From NCBI GenBank assembly GCA_018268255.1, contig JAFDWX010000005.1:310001-374000 (forward strand): a DNA stretch of 64,000 bases. Reading direction: 5' to 3'. The notes under the pieces are model-generated. The model ran no database searches. It was given only the letters and a program-made list of their open reading frames with translations, and was not told where the DNA came from. The stretch is from Armatimonadota bacterium. GTDB lineage: Bacteria; Armatimonadota; Fimbriimonadia; Fimbriimonadales; Fimbriimonadaceae. Every line of letters starts with the position of its first letter. The stretch's first letter is position 1. The translations under genes were made by a program, and so were the position numbers. Positions 37,020-45,074 of the stretch are shown one piece after another.

Positions 37020-37053
37020 AAAAGGCCCCTTCGGCTATACCGAAGGGGCCTTC
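37019..37053. terminator. Bidirectional terminator between PIG-L and metzincin genes
   Basis: AAGGCCCCTTCGG and CCGAAGGGGCCTT form a perfect 13-bp stem with a 5-base loop; A and T residues flank it on both sides. Confidence 0.92.
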
Positions 37054-37065
37054 AGGGTTGTGTGA

Positions 37066-40000
37066 CTAGTCGTCGCCAGCCATGTCGAAGTTCTGGGACA
37101 AGATCACATAGTCGAAGATCGTCACCGCTCCGTCGCCGTCCAAGTCGGCTTCAGGATTGAAGTTGGGATCTCCGATTGATGAGTCGAAGGCCTCCGATAG
37201 CGCGGAGTAGTCGAAGATCGTGACGAAGTTATCGCCATCCACATCGGCATTAACCGTGCTGAACGATGCAGTCGTGCTACCCGTGCTCAGGACGTTGACA
37301 TTTGCATTCACCTTTCGCAACCAGTGCGAAGGCTTCACCGCCAAGTCATACGTTCCGAAGAGCACCGGAGCCGTGAACACGTAGTTCCCGTTCGTGTCGA
37401 GATCGGCACCCGTCAGAGTCTTGGTGAACACTGCCGTGGTCGTTCCGGTATTCCGGACTTCGAACGCAACGGAGATGTCGTGCTTGTCGCCCAGGAAGTC
37501 TCTTAGATCGACACTCAAGACAAAGGTCTTGTCGGAGACCGACGTGTTGATCTGGAAGGTCTTCTGGTCGGTGCCGCCTGCTCCATCCGAAACCTTGTAG
37601 GTAACGGTGTAGTTGGTGCCGATTTGGGCGTTTGTCGGGGTCCAGTTAATTGCACCGGTTCCCGAGTCGATGGTCATTCCCGTTGGTGGCGAAACCAGCG
37701 AGTAGCTCAAGGTCTGTGCCGGCAGATCCGGATCTGTTGCGTGGGCTGTGACAGCCAAGCTGTCTCCGTCGTGCAACGTCTGATTGGCGATCGCATCCAG
37801 AACTGGGTTCTGATTGACTTCGTTCACCGTCACAGTAATGTTCTGATCTGCGGTCAGATTCCCAGGGCCGTTGTCCGTCACGCGAACGATGAACGGATAG
37901 CTGTTCGGACCTTGGTCTTCGGCTGGGGTCCAGTTGAAGACACCGGTTGTCGGGTTGATCGAAGCACCAGTCGGCGCGCCAACCAAGGAGTACGTGAGCG
38001 TTTGAGCAGGAAGGTCTGTATCCGATCCGACCGCCGTGAATGTCAGGTTCGTGCCTTCGTTGACCGTCTTGTTGCCGATGGTTGCCAGCGTTGGAGCAAC
38101 GTTGACCTCGTTCACCGTGAACCGAATCACCTTGTCCCCAGAAAGCGCGGGGGATCCGTTATCGGTTGCGCGGACTGTTACGTCGTAGACACCAGGACCT
38201 TGGGCTTCCGTTGGAGTCCAAGCCAGAACTCCGCTCGATGGCTGGATCGACATTCCCGAAGGAGCGTTGACCAAGCTGAATGTAACGGTCTGGGCCGGAA
38301 GATCGGAATCGGTCGCGTCGTAGTTGAAGCTGTACAGGGTTCCTTCGTTGATGGTGACATCGCTGCCGTTGGAGACCACCGGCGCAACGTTAACTTCGTT
38401 GACGGTGACCGTGATGGTCTCACTATCCGAGAGGTTCGGTGAACCGTTATCGGTAACGACAACATCAAAGGAATAGCTTCCGGGTCCTTGGGCCTCTGTT
38501 GGAGTCCAAGTGAACACGCCGCCTGCTGTAATCGAAGCTCCGCTTGGAGCTCCGCTCAGCGAGAAAGTCAGACCGTTGTTTTCGGGATCTGTCGCTGTCG
38601 CGGTGAATGAAAGGGGTGAGAGTTCGTTGACCGTTTTGCTGCCGATCGCGCCGAGGACCGGTGGCTGGTTGCCGCCCGCACCCGGTGTCATCGCGACGAT
38701 GAGCTTGTAGAGTTGAACCCTTGAAGAAGTGAACGTTCCGCTGGAGTTCACTTTGACAAAGTACGTGCCTGCGGCCGGGAACGATCCGGTTGCCACAGCA
38801 TTGGTACCGAGCGATGCGGCGGTGCCAGTGCCCAGCAGAGACGAGCCATCCGTGGAATACCCGGAAACCTGGAGCTTGACTTCATTCTTCGAGTTCAGCG
38901 TGTTGCCGGAGTTGCACGCACCCGTAGTAGAGTTTTGCGTACTGTCGTCGTAGCTCGAACCGATCGGAGTTGCCGTCAGAGTGAACGTTGCAGGTCCGTC
39001 TGTGGTGAACTTGAACCAGTCTGTGTCCGGTCCCGTCGGGTGGATACTCAGAATGGCCGAGTTTGCAGGAATCGGCATCGTCGGATAAGCGCTGTTCGCC
39101 GGACAATCTCCGAACGTCGTCGAGCTATTGCTCGAGAGCGCTCCCAAATTGGTGGCCGTGCCGCTTGTCGCGTTGCTCTCGTAAGGATCGCCATACAGAG
39201 CTTCGGCTGCGCGAATATCGTCTTGCTGAGGTCCGTCAAAACTCGTGTTGAGGAACGGCTCCATCAGCTTCGTTCCGTTTGCGGGGCAGACGTGCTGGAT
39301 TCCGATTCCGTGACCGTGCTCGTGGCCCAGCGTATTGCGCAGGAACCGGTTGAAATTCGACGAATTCGCCCAGTTGGCAGCATCGGCGGAGTCGATCACC
39401 ATATTTCCACCAGTTCCACTGGATGGGAAGTAGTTATAGGCGAGAATATTGGAGGCACCGTCGATATAGTGCGAGCCGATGCGGATATCGCCTCGGAGTC
39501 CGGCGGCCCCGCTGTTCGACCAAGCTGTTCCGTCGTCCCAGTCGTTTCCACCAACCGTGATTCTCGTGTAGGTCAGCCCGGTCAACTGGTGCCAGCGAGC
39601 AAAAATGTCGATAAATCGCTGAACCCAAGTTGTGCGGCCACCTTGACTGGAAAATGCCGAGTCCAATGTGGAGAAAAGGATGCTGTTCGCGGTAGGTTCA
39701 CCGGCACCACCTGAGATCGAGAGGCCATCTGGCACAAACGACCAAGTCACCGATGAAGGTGTCCCATTGGTTCCACCGGAGCCGCCGCTGCCGTTCCACC
39801 GGTTGCTGACATAGTAGTCGCGGATGAAATCTGGATTAGTCCACGCACCCTGGTCCGCACCCATCATAGCCTGCAAAAATGCTGCTTGGATGGCTTCTGG
39901 CGTCCCTTCGTCAAAACAGGCCATCACCTTCGCGGTCGGCACGGCCACTCGCTTCGAAAATGGGTCGTTCGGGTTAAGCGGCACGAACATCGTTGGCTTC

Positions 40001-40209
40001 GCCGCACGCTTGAACATCGAGTAGTACTTGTCGAAGACAACCTTGTCCTCGCCGGTGTAGTTGGGCAGCTGCGGCTTGAGCACGCACGGAGCTTCTTCGG
40101 TCCGCGCCTTTGTAGCCGCTTGTATATGATTTAGGAGATTTGGAATAGTTCCCGTTGCCACGGCTCCTAGCGCCAGGCCTAGCAACGCATTTTTAGTACT
40201 AAAGTTCAT
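37066..40209 (-). CDS. Secreted metzincin-like metalloprotease with Ig-like repeats and dockerin-like end
   Basis: About 1047 residues from the ATG at 40209, with a signal sequence (LLGLALGAVATGTIP). The catalytic domain carries HEHGHGIGIQH at residues 296-306, which fits the metzincin/matrixin consensus HExxHxxGxxH, and a later Met in 'TKLMEPFL' that could be the Met-turn. A PPC-type beta domain lies at about 370-500. Four Ig/cadherin-like repeats of roughly 90 residues follow, each with 'WTPTEAQGPGxYxF' and ending 'VNEVNVAP'. The last 150 residues are a beta module (VDLRDFLGDKHD...) plus two calcium-loop repeats (DVDGDNFVTIFDY, DLDGDGAVTIFDY). It is probably an exported protease acting on proteins outside the cell. 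It is monocistronic. Confidence 0.9.
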   Translation of the reverse strand: MNFSTKNALLGLALGAVATGTIPNLLNHIQAATKARTEEAPCVLKPQLPNYTGEDKVVFDKYYSMFKRAAKPTMFVPLNPNDPFSKRVAVPTAKVMACFDEGTPEAIQAAFLQAMMGADQGAWTNPDFIRDYYVSNRWNGSGGSGGTNGTPSSVTWSFVPDGLSISGGAGEPTANSILFSTLDSAFSSQGGRTTWVQRFIDIFARWHQLTGLTYTRITVGGNDWDDGTAWSNSGAAGLRGDIRIGSHYIDGASNILAYNYFPSSGTGGNMVIDSADAANWANSSNFNRFLRNTLGHEHGHGIGIQHVCPANGTKLMEPFLNTSFDGPQQDDIRAAEALYGDPYESNATSGTATNLGALSSNSSTTFGDCPANSAYPTMPIPANSAILSIHPTGPDTDWFKFTTDGPATFTLTATPIGSSYDDSTQNSTTGACNSGNTLNSKNEVKLQVSGYSTDGSSLLGTGTAASLGTNAVATGSFPAAGTYFVKVNSSGTFTSSRVQLYKLIVAMTPGAGGNQPPVLGAIGSKTVNELSPLSFTATATDPENNGLTFSLSGAPSGASITAGGVFTWTPTEAQGPGSYSFDVVVTDNGSPNLSDSETITVTVNEVNVAPVVSNGSDVTINEGTLYSFNYDATDSDLPAQTVTFSLVNAPSGMSIQPSSGVLAWTPTEAQGPGVYDVTVRATDNGSPALSGDKVIRFTVNEVNVAPTLATIGNKTVNEGTNLTFTAVGSDTDLPAQTLTYSLVGAPTGASINPTTGVFNWTPAEDQGPNSYPFIVRVTDNGPGNLTADQNITVTVNEVNQNPVLDAIANQTLHDGDSLAVTAHATDPDLPAQTLSYSLVSPPTGMTIDSGTGAINWTPTNAQIGTNYTVTYKVSDGAGGTDQKTFQINTSVSDKTFVLSVDLRDFLGDKHDISVAFEVRNTGTTTAVFTKTLTGADLDTNGNYVFTAPVLFGTYDLAVKPSHWLRKVNANVNVLSTGSTTASFSTVNADVDGDNFVTIFDYSALSEAFDSSIGDPNFNPEADLDGDGAVTIFDYVILSQNFDMAGDD
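37545..38665 (-). repeat. Four tandem Ig-like coding repeats
   Basis: The metalloprotease gene contains four successive units of about 270 bases, each encoding NEG/NEL..., 'SLVxAPxGxxI', 'WTPTEAQGPG' and 'TVNEVNVAP' or close variants. The middle units are nearest to each other, as expected for duplication within the gene. Confidence 0.85.
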
Positions 40210-40346
40210 GAATATCTCAACCCCATCGGTTGCACCCACGGGGAAGTACCTCCAAAAAAATTGCCGAGTCAAAAGTCACTCAGCCATAGCTTCACTTTAC
40301 AACAGAATCCGCTCAAATCCAAGCTAACCCATGCTGCCATATGCGC

Positions 40347-40391
40347 AAAATTTAGAGCCTCCGGCACTATTACCAAGTGCGAGAGGCTCTT
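40347..40391 (-). terminator. Terminator after histidine kinase gene
   Basis: On the minus strand GAGCCTC pairs with GAGGCTC and, inside, GCAC with GTGC, around a 9-base loop, followed by TAAATTTT. An acceptable terminator for the kinase transcript. Confidence 0.75.
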
Positions 40392-40418
40392 CGATTCTGA
40401 TTGGATTCTGTTGTGAGG

Positions 40419-42161
40419 CTAGTTGTTGATCGCCTTGGCTTCCTCGACATCCAGAGCAACGGGAATTCGAACCCAGAACGTTGATCCGACACCTACAGTC
40501 GATTCGCACCACACTTTGCCCATGTGGACTTGCTCGACGAGGTGTTTGACCAGGAACAAGCCCAAGCCCGTTCCGTAGATCTTGCGGTTGTCTTCGTTGT
40601 TGACTCGGTGGAACCGCTCGAAAACTTTGTTGACGTGATCGGCCGGAATGCCCAGTCCCTGGTCTTCCACGCCCATCAGGACAAACTCTGGAGTGTCCAT
40701 CCGCGCGTGGATGGTGATGTCGCCGCCACCCGGGGAGTACTTGATCGCGTTGTTGAGAAGATTCGTTAGGATCTGGTCAAGCTTGTCCTGGTCGGCAGTG
40801 ATCAGGTTTGGCAACTCGCCCTGAACGTCCAGTTTGAGAACGTGCTTGTTGGTTGCCTGTTGCTGCACCATCTGAACCTTTTTGAGAAGGTCCGGCAGGG
40901 AAACTTCGGTGTAATTCGGCTTAAGCGATTCACCGGCTTCGATGCGGCTCGTGTTGAGCAAATCGTCGATCAGGCGGCGGAGGCGATCGCATTCGTGGAC
41001 GACGATTCCCAAGAATTCTTTCTGCTCGTCGGGACCATAGATTTCATCGTCGATGCCTTCCAGCAAGGTGCTGGAGAAGCCCTTGATCGCCGTGAGCGGG
41101 GTTCTGAGTTCGTGGGAGGCCATCGCGACGAAAGAGCTCTTCATGCGCTCGATGTTCTTGATCTCGGTGACATCGCCGAAGATTGCGACGACGCCGACTT
41201 CCTTCCCATCTTCTCCCTGGACCTTGGCTGCCTGGACTTGATAGACGCGATCGTTCTTCTGAACTTCGATATCCAGTTCGATCGTCGGCATGTCCTGGCC
41301 AGCCTGAACTGCCGTGACTAAGTTCTGGAGTTTGTCATACGGCAGAACTTCGCGGTACTGCTTGCCGATAACATCGTTCCCTAGCGCAAATATCGCGCGA
41401 GCGGACCCGTTCATCTGGCTGATGCGCCCCTCGGGAGAAACCAAGATGAGACCAGCGGTCAAAGATTCAAAAGTCTGGAGAAGTTCTTCGCGCTCTTCGA
41501 CGACCTCTCGATAGAGCTGAAGGTTGGCGATGATCGATCCGACGTTCTTGGCCATGCGCTCCAGCAGGTGCACGTCCTCGTCGATAAAGTCTTCGCCGTG
41601 GCGCTTGTTGAATGCGTGCAGAACGCCGATGACGTTGCGCTCGACGACACGCTGCTCCTCATCGCGCTTTTCGATGACTAGAGGCACCGTGACGCCGTTG
41701 TGTACGCCGAGCATCACCACGTGGTCTTTTTCCGTGCGCTCATCTTGAACCGCATCGTGGAAGATGACGGGCTCACCGGTGCGGAAAACTTCGCCCGAGA
41801 TCCCTTGCGTCGCTCGGACCCTAAAACGGGATACGGTGGATTCTTCGACACCATAGGCTGGTGGAATGCCGATGAGCTCGCCGAGTTCTCGATCGTGGAA
41901 CATGATCACGATCTTTTCTGCCTGGAGAATCATGGCGATGCGCTGAACAAGCCGGCGAAGGGTGGCATCGGCCTCGTTGAGCGGAGTCGCATCGATTCCA
42001 GCGTCACCACCGCCTCTGGGCGGTTGGTTCTTCGCTCCCTTGAATTCGTTCAGTTCGACGTTGAGACGTTCGTTTTGCTCCCGGAGACCACTGTTCTCAG
42101 TCTCCATCTCCTGTATCCGGGCGCGCAGCTTTTCAACTTCCTGATTTACATCCAATTGCAA
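40419..42161 (-). CDS. Sensor histidine kinase with GAF and PAS domains
   Basis: 580 residues from a TTG at 42161, chosen because GAGGAG stands exactly 6 bases before it. The ATG at 42287 would leave only 4 bases to the divergent LON-domain gene and adds a segment without coding character. Residues 5-40 form a coiled coil. A GAF domain fills about 60-215 ('VIFHDAVQDERTEKDHVVMLGVH' region). A PAS domain lies at about 225-335 ('TFESLTAGLILVSPEGRI'). The H-box SFVAMASHELRTPLTAIKGF has phospho-acceptor His350, and the ATPase has NNAIKYS, DQGLGIP and GTGLGLFLVKHL. There is no transmembrane span, so it is a cytoplasmic sensor. No response regulator is adjacent. Confidence 0.92.
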   Translation of the reverse strand: MQLDVNQEVEKLRARIQEMETENSGLREQNERLNVELNEFKGAKNQPPRGGGDAGIDATPLNEADATLRRLVQRIAMILQAEKIVIMFHDRELGELIGIPPAYGVEESTVSRFRVRATQGISGEVFRTGEPVIFHDAVQDERTEKDHVVMLGVHNGVTVPLVIEKRDEEQRVVERNVIGVLHAFNKRHGEDFIDEDVHLLERMAKNVGSIIANLQLYREVVEEREELLQTFESLTAGLILVSPEGRISQMNGSARAIFALGNDVIGKQYREVLPYDKLQNLVTAVQAGQDMPTIELDIEVQKNDRVYQVQAAKVQGEDGKEVGVVAIFGDVTEIKNIERMKSSFVAMASHELRTPLTAIKGFSSTLLEGIDDEIYGPDEQKEFLGIVVHECDRLRRLIDDLLNTSRIEAGESLKPNYTEVSLPDLLKKVQMVQQQATNKHVLKLDVQGELPNLITADQDKLDQILTNLLNNAIKYSPGGGDITIHARMDTPEFVLMGVEDQGLGIPADHVNKVFERFHRVNNEDNRKIYGTGLGLFLVKHLVEQVHMGKVWCESTVGVGSTFWVRIPVALDVEEAKAINN

Positions 42162-42167
42162 GGGGGT

Positions 42168-42173
42168 CTCCTC
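42168..42173 (-). promoter_or_regulatory. Shine-Dalgarno GAGGAG deciding the kinase TTG start
   Basis: GAGGAG on the minus strand lies 6 bases before the TTG at 42161. Accepting it leaves a 130-base gap to the divergent gene at 42292, enough for promoters. Confidence 0.7.
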
Positions 42174-42291
42174 TCGAGAGTGTTCACGATGAGAACGAAC
42201 GAAAATGATACCCGTTTGATCTCCGGCAGACTGAACCTGGGAGAAAAACTGGGCGGGAGAGAAAGAAGGTTCGGTATCCTCGCCCATACGA

Positions 42292-42954
42292 ATGGCTCAC
42301 CTGGAGGAGATGCCTCTTTTTCCGCTCCACACTGTTCTATTCCCATACGCTCAAATGCGACTTCATGTGTTTGAAGAGCGTTATCGGGAAATGGTTCGCT
42401 TTTGCACGGAATTCGATAGGCCATTTGGGGTGGTGCTGATTCGGCACGGCGAGGAAGTCGGCGAGACTGCCGAGCCTTACATGGTCGGAACCGCAGCTCG
42501 AATCCAGCAAGTCCAGACCTTTGATGATGGTCGAATGGACATCCAAATTTATGGCGAGCGCCGCTTTAGGGTCCGCAAATTCGATGAATCCAAGCCTTAT
42601 TTAGTGGGGATGGTCGAGCCCGTGGTGGAGGTCGAGCCCGAGGAACCTGAGCGATTGGATGCTCTCACGATCAAGTCGGAGGAGTGCTTTCGGCTGTGGA
42701 TCGAAGGCCAGCTATCCCGCGAGGACTTGGCCGTGCAGGTTGTTTTTCCCCAGGATCCGCTGCAAGTATCGTTCCTAATTGCGGATTACATGCCACTGGA
42801 AAATTCCCAGAAGCAAATTATGCTGGAGACTACGGACACCGCGGAGCGGTTGGCCTCGCTCATTCCCATTTTGGAGCAGCAGATGCGGGACCAAACCGAC
42901 ATGGCGTTCCGCGTGACGACGGACACTCTCAAGGAGTGGATGAACCCCAACTAG
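42292..42954 (+). CDS. LON substrate-binding domain protein
   Basis: 220 residues starting MAHLEEMPLFPLHTVLFPYA, the start of the Lon N-terminal domain ('LPLFPLxxVLFPG'). 'RLHVFEERYREMV' near residue 22 and 'GVVLIRHGEEVGE' near 45 are typical. There is no AAA or protease domain. Stand-alone LON-domain proteins are common in bacteria and probably bind unfolded or specific protein targets, but their role is not known. The frame is divergent from the histidine kinase. Its end is 18 bases from the convergent PEP-CTERM gene, with no terminator visible between. Confidence 0.9.
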   Translation: MAHLEEMPLFPLHTVLFPYAQMRLHVFEERYREMVRFCTEFDRPFGVVLIRHGEEVGETAEPYMVGTAARIQQVQTFDDGRMDIQIYGERRFRVRKFDESKPYLVGMVEPVVEVEPEEPERLDALTIKSEECFRLWIEGQLSREDLAVQVVFPQDPLQVSFLIADYMPLENSQKQIMLETTDTAERLASLIPILEQQMRDQTDMAFRVTTDTLKEWMNPN

Positions 42955-42972
42955 ATTTTGTTGGTGAATTGC

Positions 42973-44049
42973 CTATTTTCGTCTGCGCTTGAGGAGGGCC
43001 GCAAGTCCGGCACCCAGGACGCCAAGACTGGCTGGCTCAGGGACAATTTCGAAAACGAACGCAGTGTCGCGACCATTGTAATAAGTTCCGCAGGCAAATT
43101 TGCCGTTGCTGGACATTTTTGCTGAGCCGTAAACAACATAACCGTGATTGCCTTCGACCATGTCGGTCATGTTGTAGGCTTTCCCTTGGTCCCACAAAAC
43201 AGTAGCCAGTACTAAGCCTTTGTAGTTTTGGCAATCTGCCAAAACTTGGCCCGAATCGGTAACCCCTTTGAGAGAGAACTCTGCACCTGGCTCATCCGGC
43301 CATTCCAACATGGTAAACACTCCGTTTCGATAGGTCCAAGGACGCCAGCCCGGGTTAGCTTGGTTGGTCATGAATGACTGGCCAACAATGGTGCCGTTTT
43401 GAGACATGTAGCGCGCCATGGATGAGATTCCGGGTGCATTCAGATCAGTGGCGTCAAGTTCCCCGGCACGCCAGTAAATTGCATGTCGATTACCCTCGGC
43501 ATCGGTTCTAATTCCACACAGGTTGCCTGCGCTATCGATACCATTGACATCTGCATTTCCATTCAAGTAGTGATATTGTCCACCGTAATACAGGAAAGGT
43601 TGGTATCCCCATCCACGAATATCTACACCACCAATGAGTCCTGAATCGTTGATGCAGAGCATGTATTGCCCTTTCTCGCCGACAATTGTGCTGACGCCGT
43701 TGTCAAAAATGAATGGGATTCCGGACAGATCTGTCGCGTAACCTGTAAGCCCAACGGCCTTTCCGTTGTAATTCATATCATAGTAGCCGAGCCCTTCATA
43801 CTGATCTGACGGAGCGGGATAATAGCTGACCTTACCATTCGAGTCCCAAAACTTCGTTTCATACGTATTGTAGTTATAGCCCTTCTGACCGTCTCCTATA
43901 GCTTGACCGTTGTTATTAATTACTTGTGGATGCGGTGGCAGGTTATGATTCCTTTCCAATTCACGCCATTTAAGCTTGGGCGGTGCAGCTAGGGTTGCCT
44001 GGCCCATAAGGGCCAGGCAACCTGCGAGCATTGCAGGTTTGTTCGTCAT
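42973..44049 (-). CDS. Secreted PEP-CTERM protein with HAF-like beta repeats
   Basis: 358 residues. A signal peptide (MLAGCLALMGQATLA) comes first. The body repeats a short unit of the type 'INNNGQAIG', 'MNYNGKAVG', 'INDSGLIGG', 'IDSAGNLCG', 'MSQNGTIVG', 'VTDSGQVLA', 'MSSNGKFACG', spaced by about 40 residues; this resembles HAF extracellular repeats and probably forms a beta-propeller. The end is a PEP-CTERM sorting tag: VPEPASLG, a hydrophobic helix and KRRRK, recognised by an exosortase that anchors or releases the protein. No exosortase gene is in the window. The ATG lies 3 bases after the stop of a decayed dockerin-like fragment, so its own promoter is probably the one of the lost gene or lies further upstream. 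Confidence 0.88.
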   Translation of the reverse strand: MTNKPAMLAGCLALMGQATLAAPPKLKWRELERNHNLPPHPQVINNNGQAIGDGQKGYNYNTYETKFWDSNGKVSYYPAPSDQYEGLGYYDMNYNGKAVGLTGYATDLSGIPFIFDNGVSTIVGEKGQYMLCINDSGLIGGVDIRGWGYQPFLYYGGQYHYLNGNADVNGIDSAGNLCGIRTDAEGNRHAIYWRAGELDATDLNAPGISSMARYMSQNGTIVGQSFMTNQANPGWRPWTYRNGVFTMLEWPDEPGAEFSLKGVTDSGQVLADCQNYKGLVLATVLWDQGKAYNMTDMVEGNHGYVVYGSAKMSSNGKFACGTYYNGRDTAFVFEIVPEPASLGVLGAGLAALLKRRRK

Positions 44050-44052
44050 CGC

Positions 44053-44279
44053 CTATTCATCTCCAACTTTTCCGAAGTTACTATTCCAAATGGAATAGTC
44101 ATAGATCGTAATTGCACCATCCAAGTCCGCGTATTCATCACCCACGGCTTCATACTTTGCTCACCCATAGCCGATCACCAGGAACCATACGCCATTTCCA
44201 TCCTCGTTACATACAGATTAACACCACTTGGAGGCGAAGCACCCCGCAAGTTATAGGGAACCAGGGACTCCAGCAAAAA
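44053..44279 (-). pseudogene. Remnant of a dockerin-ended secreted protein gene
   Basis: Reading the minus strand toward the PEP-CTERM gene, the last 36 codons before a TAG at 44053-44055 encode EAVGDEYADLDGAITIYDYS and then IWNSNFGKVGDE, clearly the second half of a dockerin-like pair (compare DLDGDGAVTIFDYVILSQNF at 37066). Going upstream, the same frame has a TGA at 44161-44163 after NEDGNGVWFLVIGYG, and before that the sense passes to another frame (VPYNLRGASPPSGVNLYV). So at least one frameshift and one stop separate the pieces, and nothing remains upstream of about 44280. The usual DG of the calcium loop is also missing (DLDGAIT). I see it as a gene that has lost its 5' part. The intact PEP-CTERM gene starts 3 bases after its stop. 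Confidence 0.7.
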
Positions 44280-44326
44280 CGCTGGCTCGGACACCGCAGA
44301 GCGGCAGGCGTTTGCACTCTCGCTAT

Positions 44327-44420
44327 GCCACGCCCCGGGGCGGGATCCTGGGCGGACGCGGAGCGTCGGGGTCCCAGGATCGGGCGTGGCCTCGGGCCGG
44401 GGCGCTCCCAGCCGCTAGCT
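44327..44420 (-). repeat. GC-rich palindromic repeat, copy A
   Basis: Lies directly downstream of the TAG of the minus-strand DUF899 gene. The unit can fold into a long hairpin: GCCACGCCC (44327) with GGGCGTGGC (44382), GATCCTGGG (44344) with CCCAGGATC (44373), and GACGC with GCGTC around a GGA loop. About 50 bases of this core are identical to copy B at 48692, in inverted orientation. Both copies begin with AGCT right after a TAG stop. There is no T run, so it is not a usual terminator, though it could act as an mRNA 3' stabiliser or transcription roadblock. Confidence 0.9.
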
Positions 44421-44972
44421 CTAGTTGTGAGGCTCCCAGTCGTTGACGCCGTCTTTCAGAAGGTCCATCATTGGCCAAACAGCGCAGTAGTCGTCGTTCG
44501 GGCCGAAGAAGTCTGCTCCCACGCGCGTAATCGTCCCGTCTTCTGCGCGATAAAAGGTCGAATACCCTGGCCAGTAGCCGTTGTCTTCGGTGTAGTAGCC
44601 CATCGCAGTCGTAAACTCCCGCGACGTGTCGGAGGCCATCTCAAAATTCCAGCCTCTTTGAGCCTTCAACGCTTTCTGCTGTTCCAGCGGATCGGGAGAC
44701 ACGAGCACGAACGCGGTCCGTTCCGCAAATCGAGGCACAAAAGCGTTCAGGCCATCCGCCCACAGCGTGCAGTAAGGGCAAGATTCGCCCATGTTGTGGA
44801 TCACGATCAGGTCGTTCTTGTCTCCGAAGAGATCGCTGATCGACTTAGGCCCTTCTGGAGTTTCCAAGGTGAATTCGCCCACAACATCGGGTGTCCGCTG
44901 CTTCCGGAGTTCCAGCAGTTCTTTCTTGAGGGCGGAAATCGCCTTCATCTTGTCGATAATGACTTGGTCCAT
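44421..44972 (-). CDS. DUF899 thioredoxin-like redoxin
   Basis: 183 residues. A thioredoxin fold with 'LIVIHNMGESCPYCTLWADG' near residue 60; the CPYC pair is the expected redox-active dithiol. 'SDLFGDKNDLIV' before it and 'NGYWPGYSTFYRAEDGTITR' later are typical of the DUF899 family. These proteins are thought to be peroxidase- or reductase-like, but no substrate is known. The protein is cytoplasmic by lack of a signal. It is monocistronic, divergent from the sialate esterase gene by about 100 bases, and followed directly by GC-rich repeat copy A. Confidence 0.87.
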   Translation of the reverse strand: MDQVIIDKMKAISALKKELLELRKQRTPDVVGEFTLETPEGPKSISDLFGDKNDLIVIHNMGESCPYCTLWADGLNAFVPRFAERTAFVLVSPDPLEQQKALKAQRGWNFEMASDTSREFTTAMGYYTEDNGYWPGYSTFYRAEDGTITRVGADFFGPNDDYCAVWPMMDLLKDGVNDWEPHN

Positions 44973-45074
44973 GCGCCCAGTCTAGACCAGTCTCTCCGGG
45001 AATTCCAAGACACACCAAAACATGTATTCTCTACTTGTCAGGAGCTACGCATTGGCGCGTATCGGATTATTGCG

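Noticed and set aside
37545-38665. Tandem repeats considered as a CRISPR or satellite array
   Set aside because: The units are long, in frame and encode Ig-like domains within one gene.
44112-45074. Upstream part of the long open frame leading into the sialate esterase
   Set aside because: It runs antisense through the DUF899 gene and repeat copy A, has no signal or domain, and the esterase has its own ATG at 45075.
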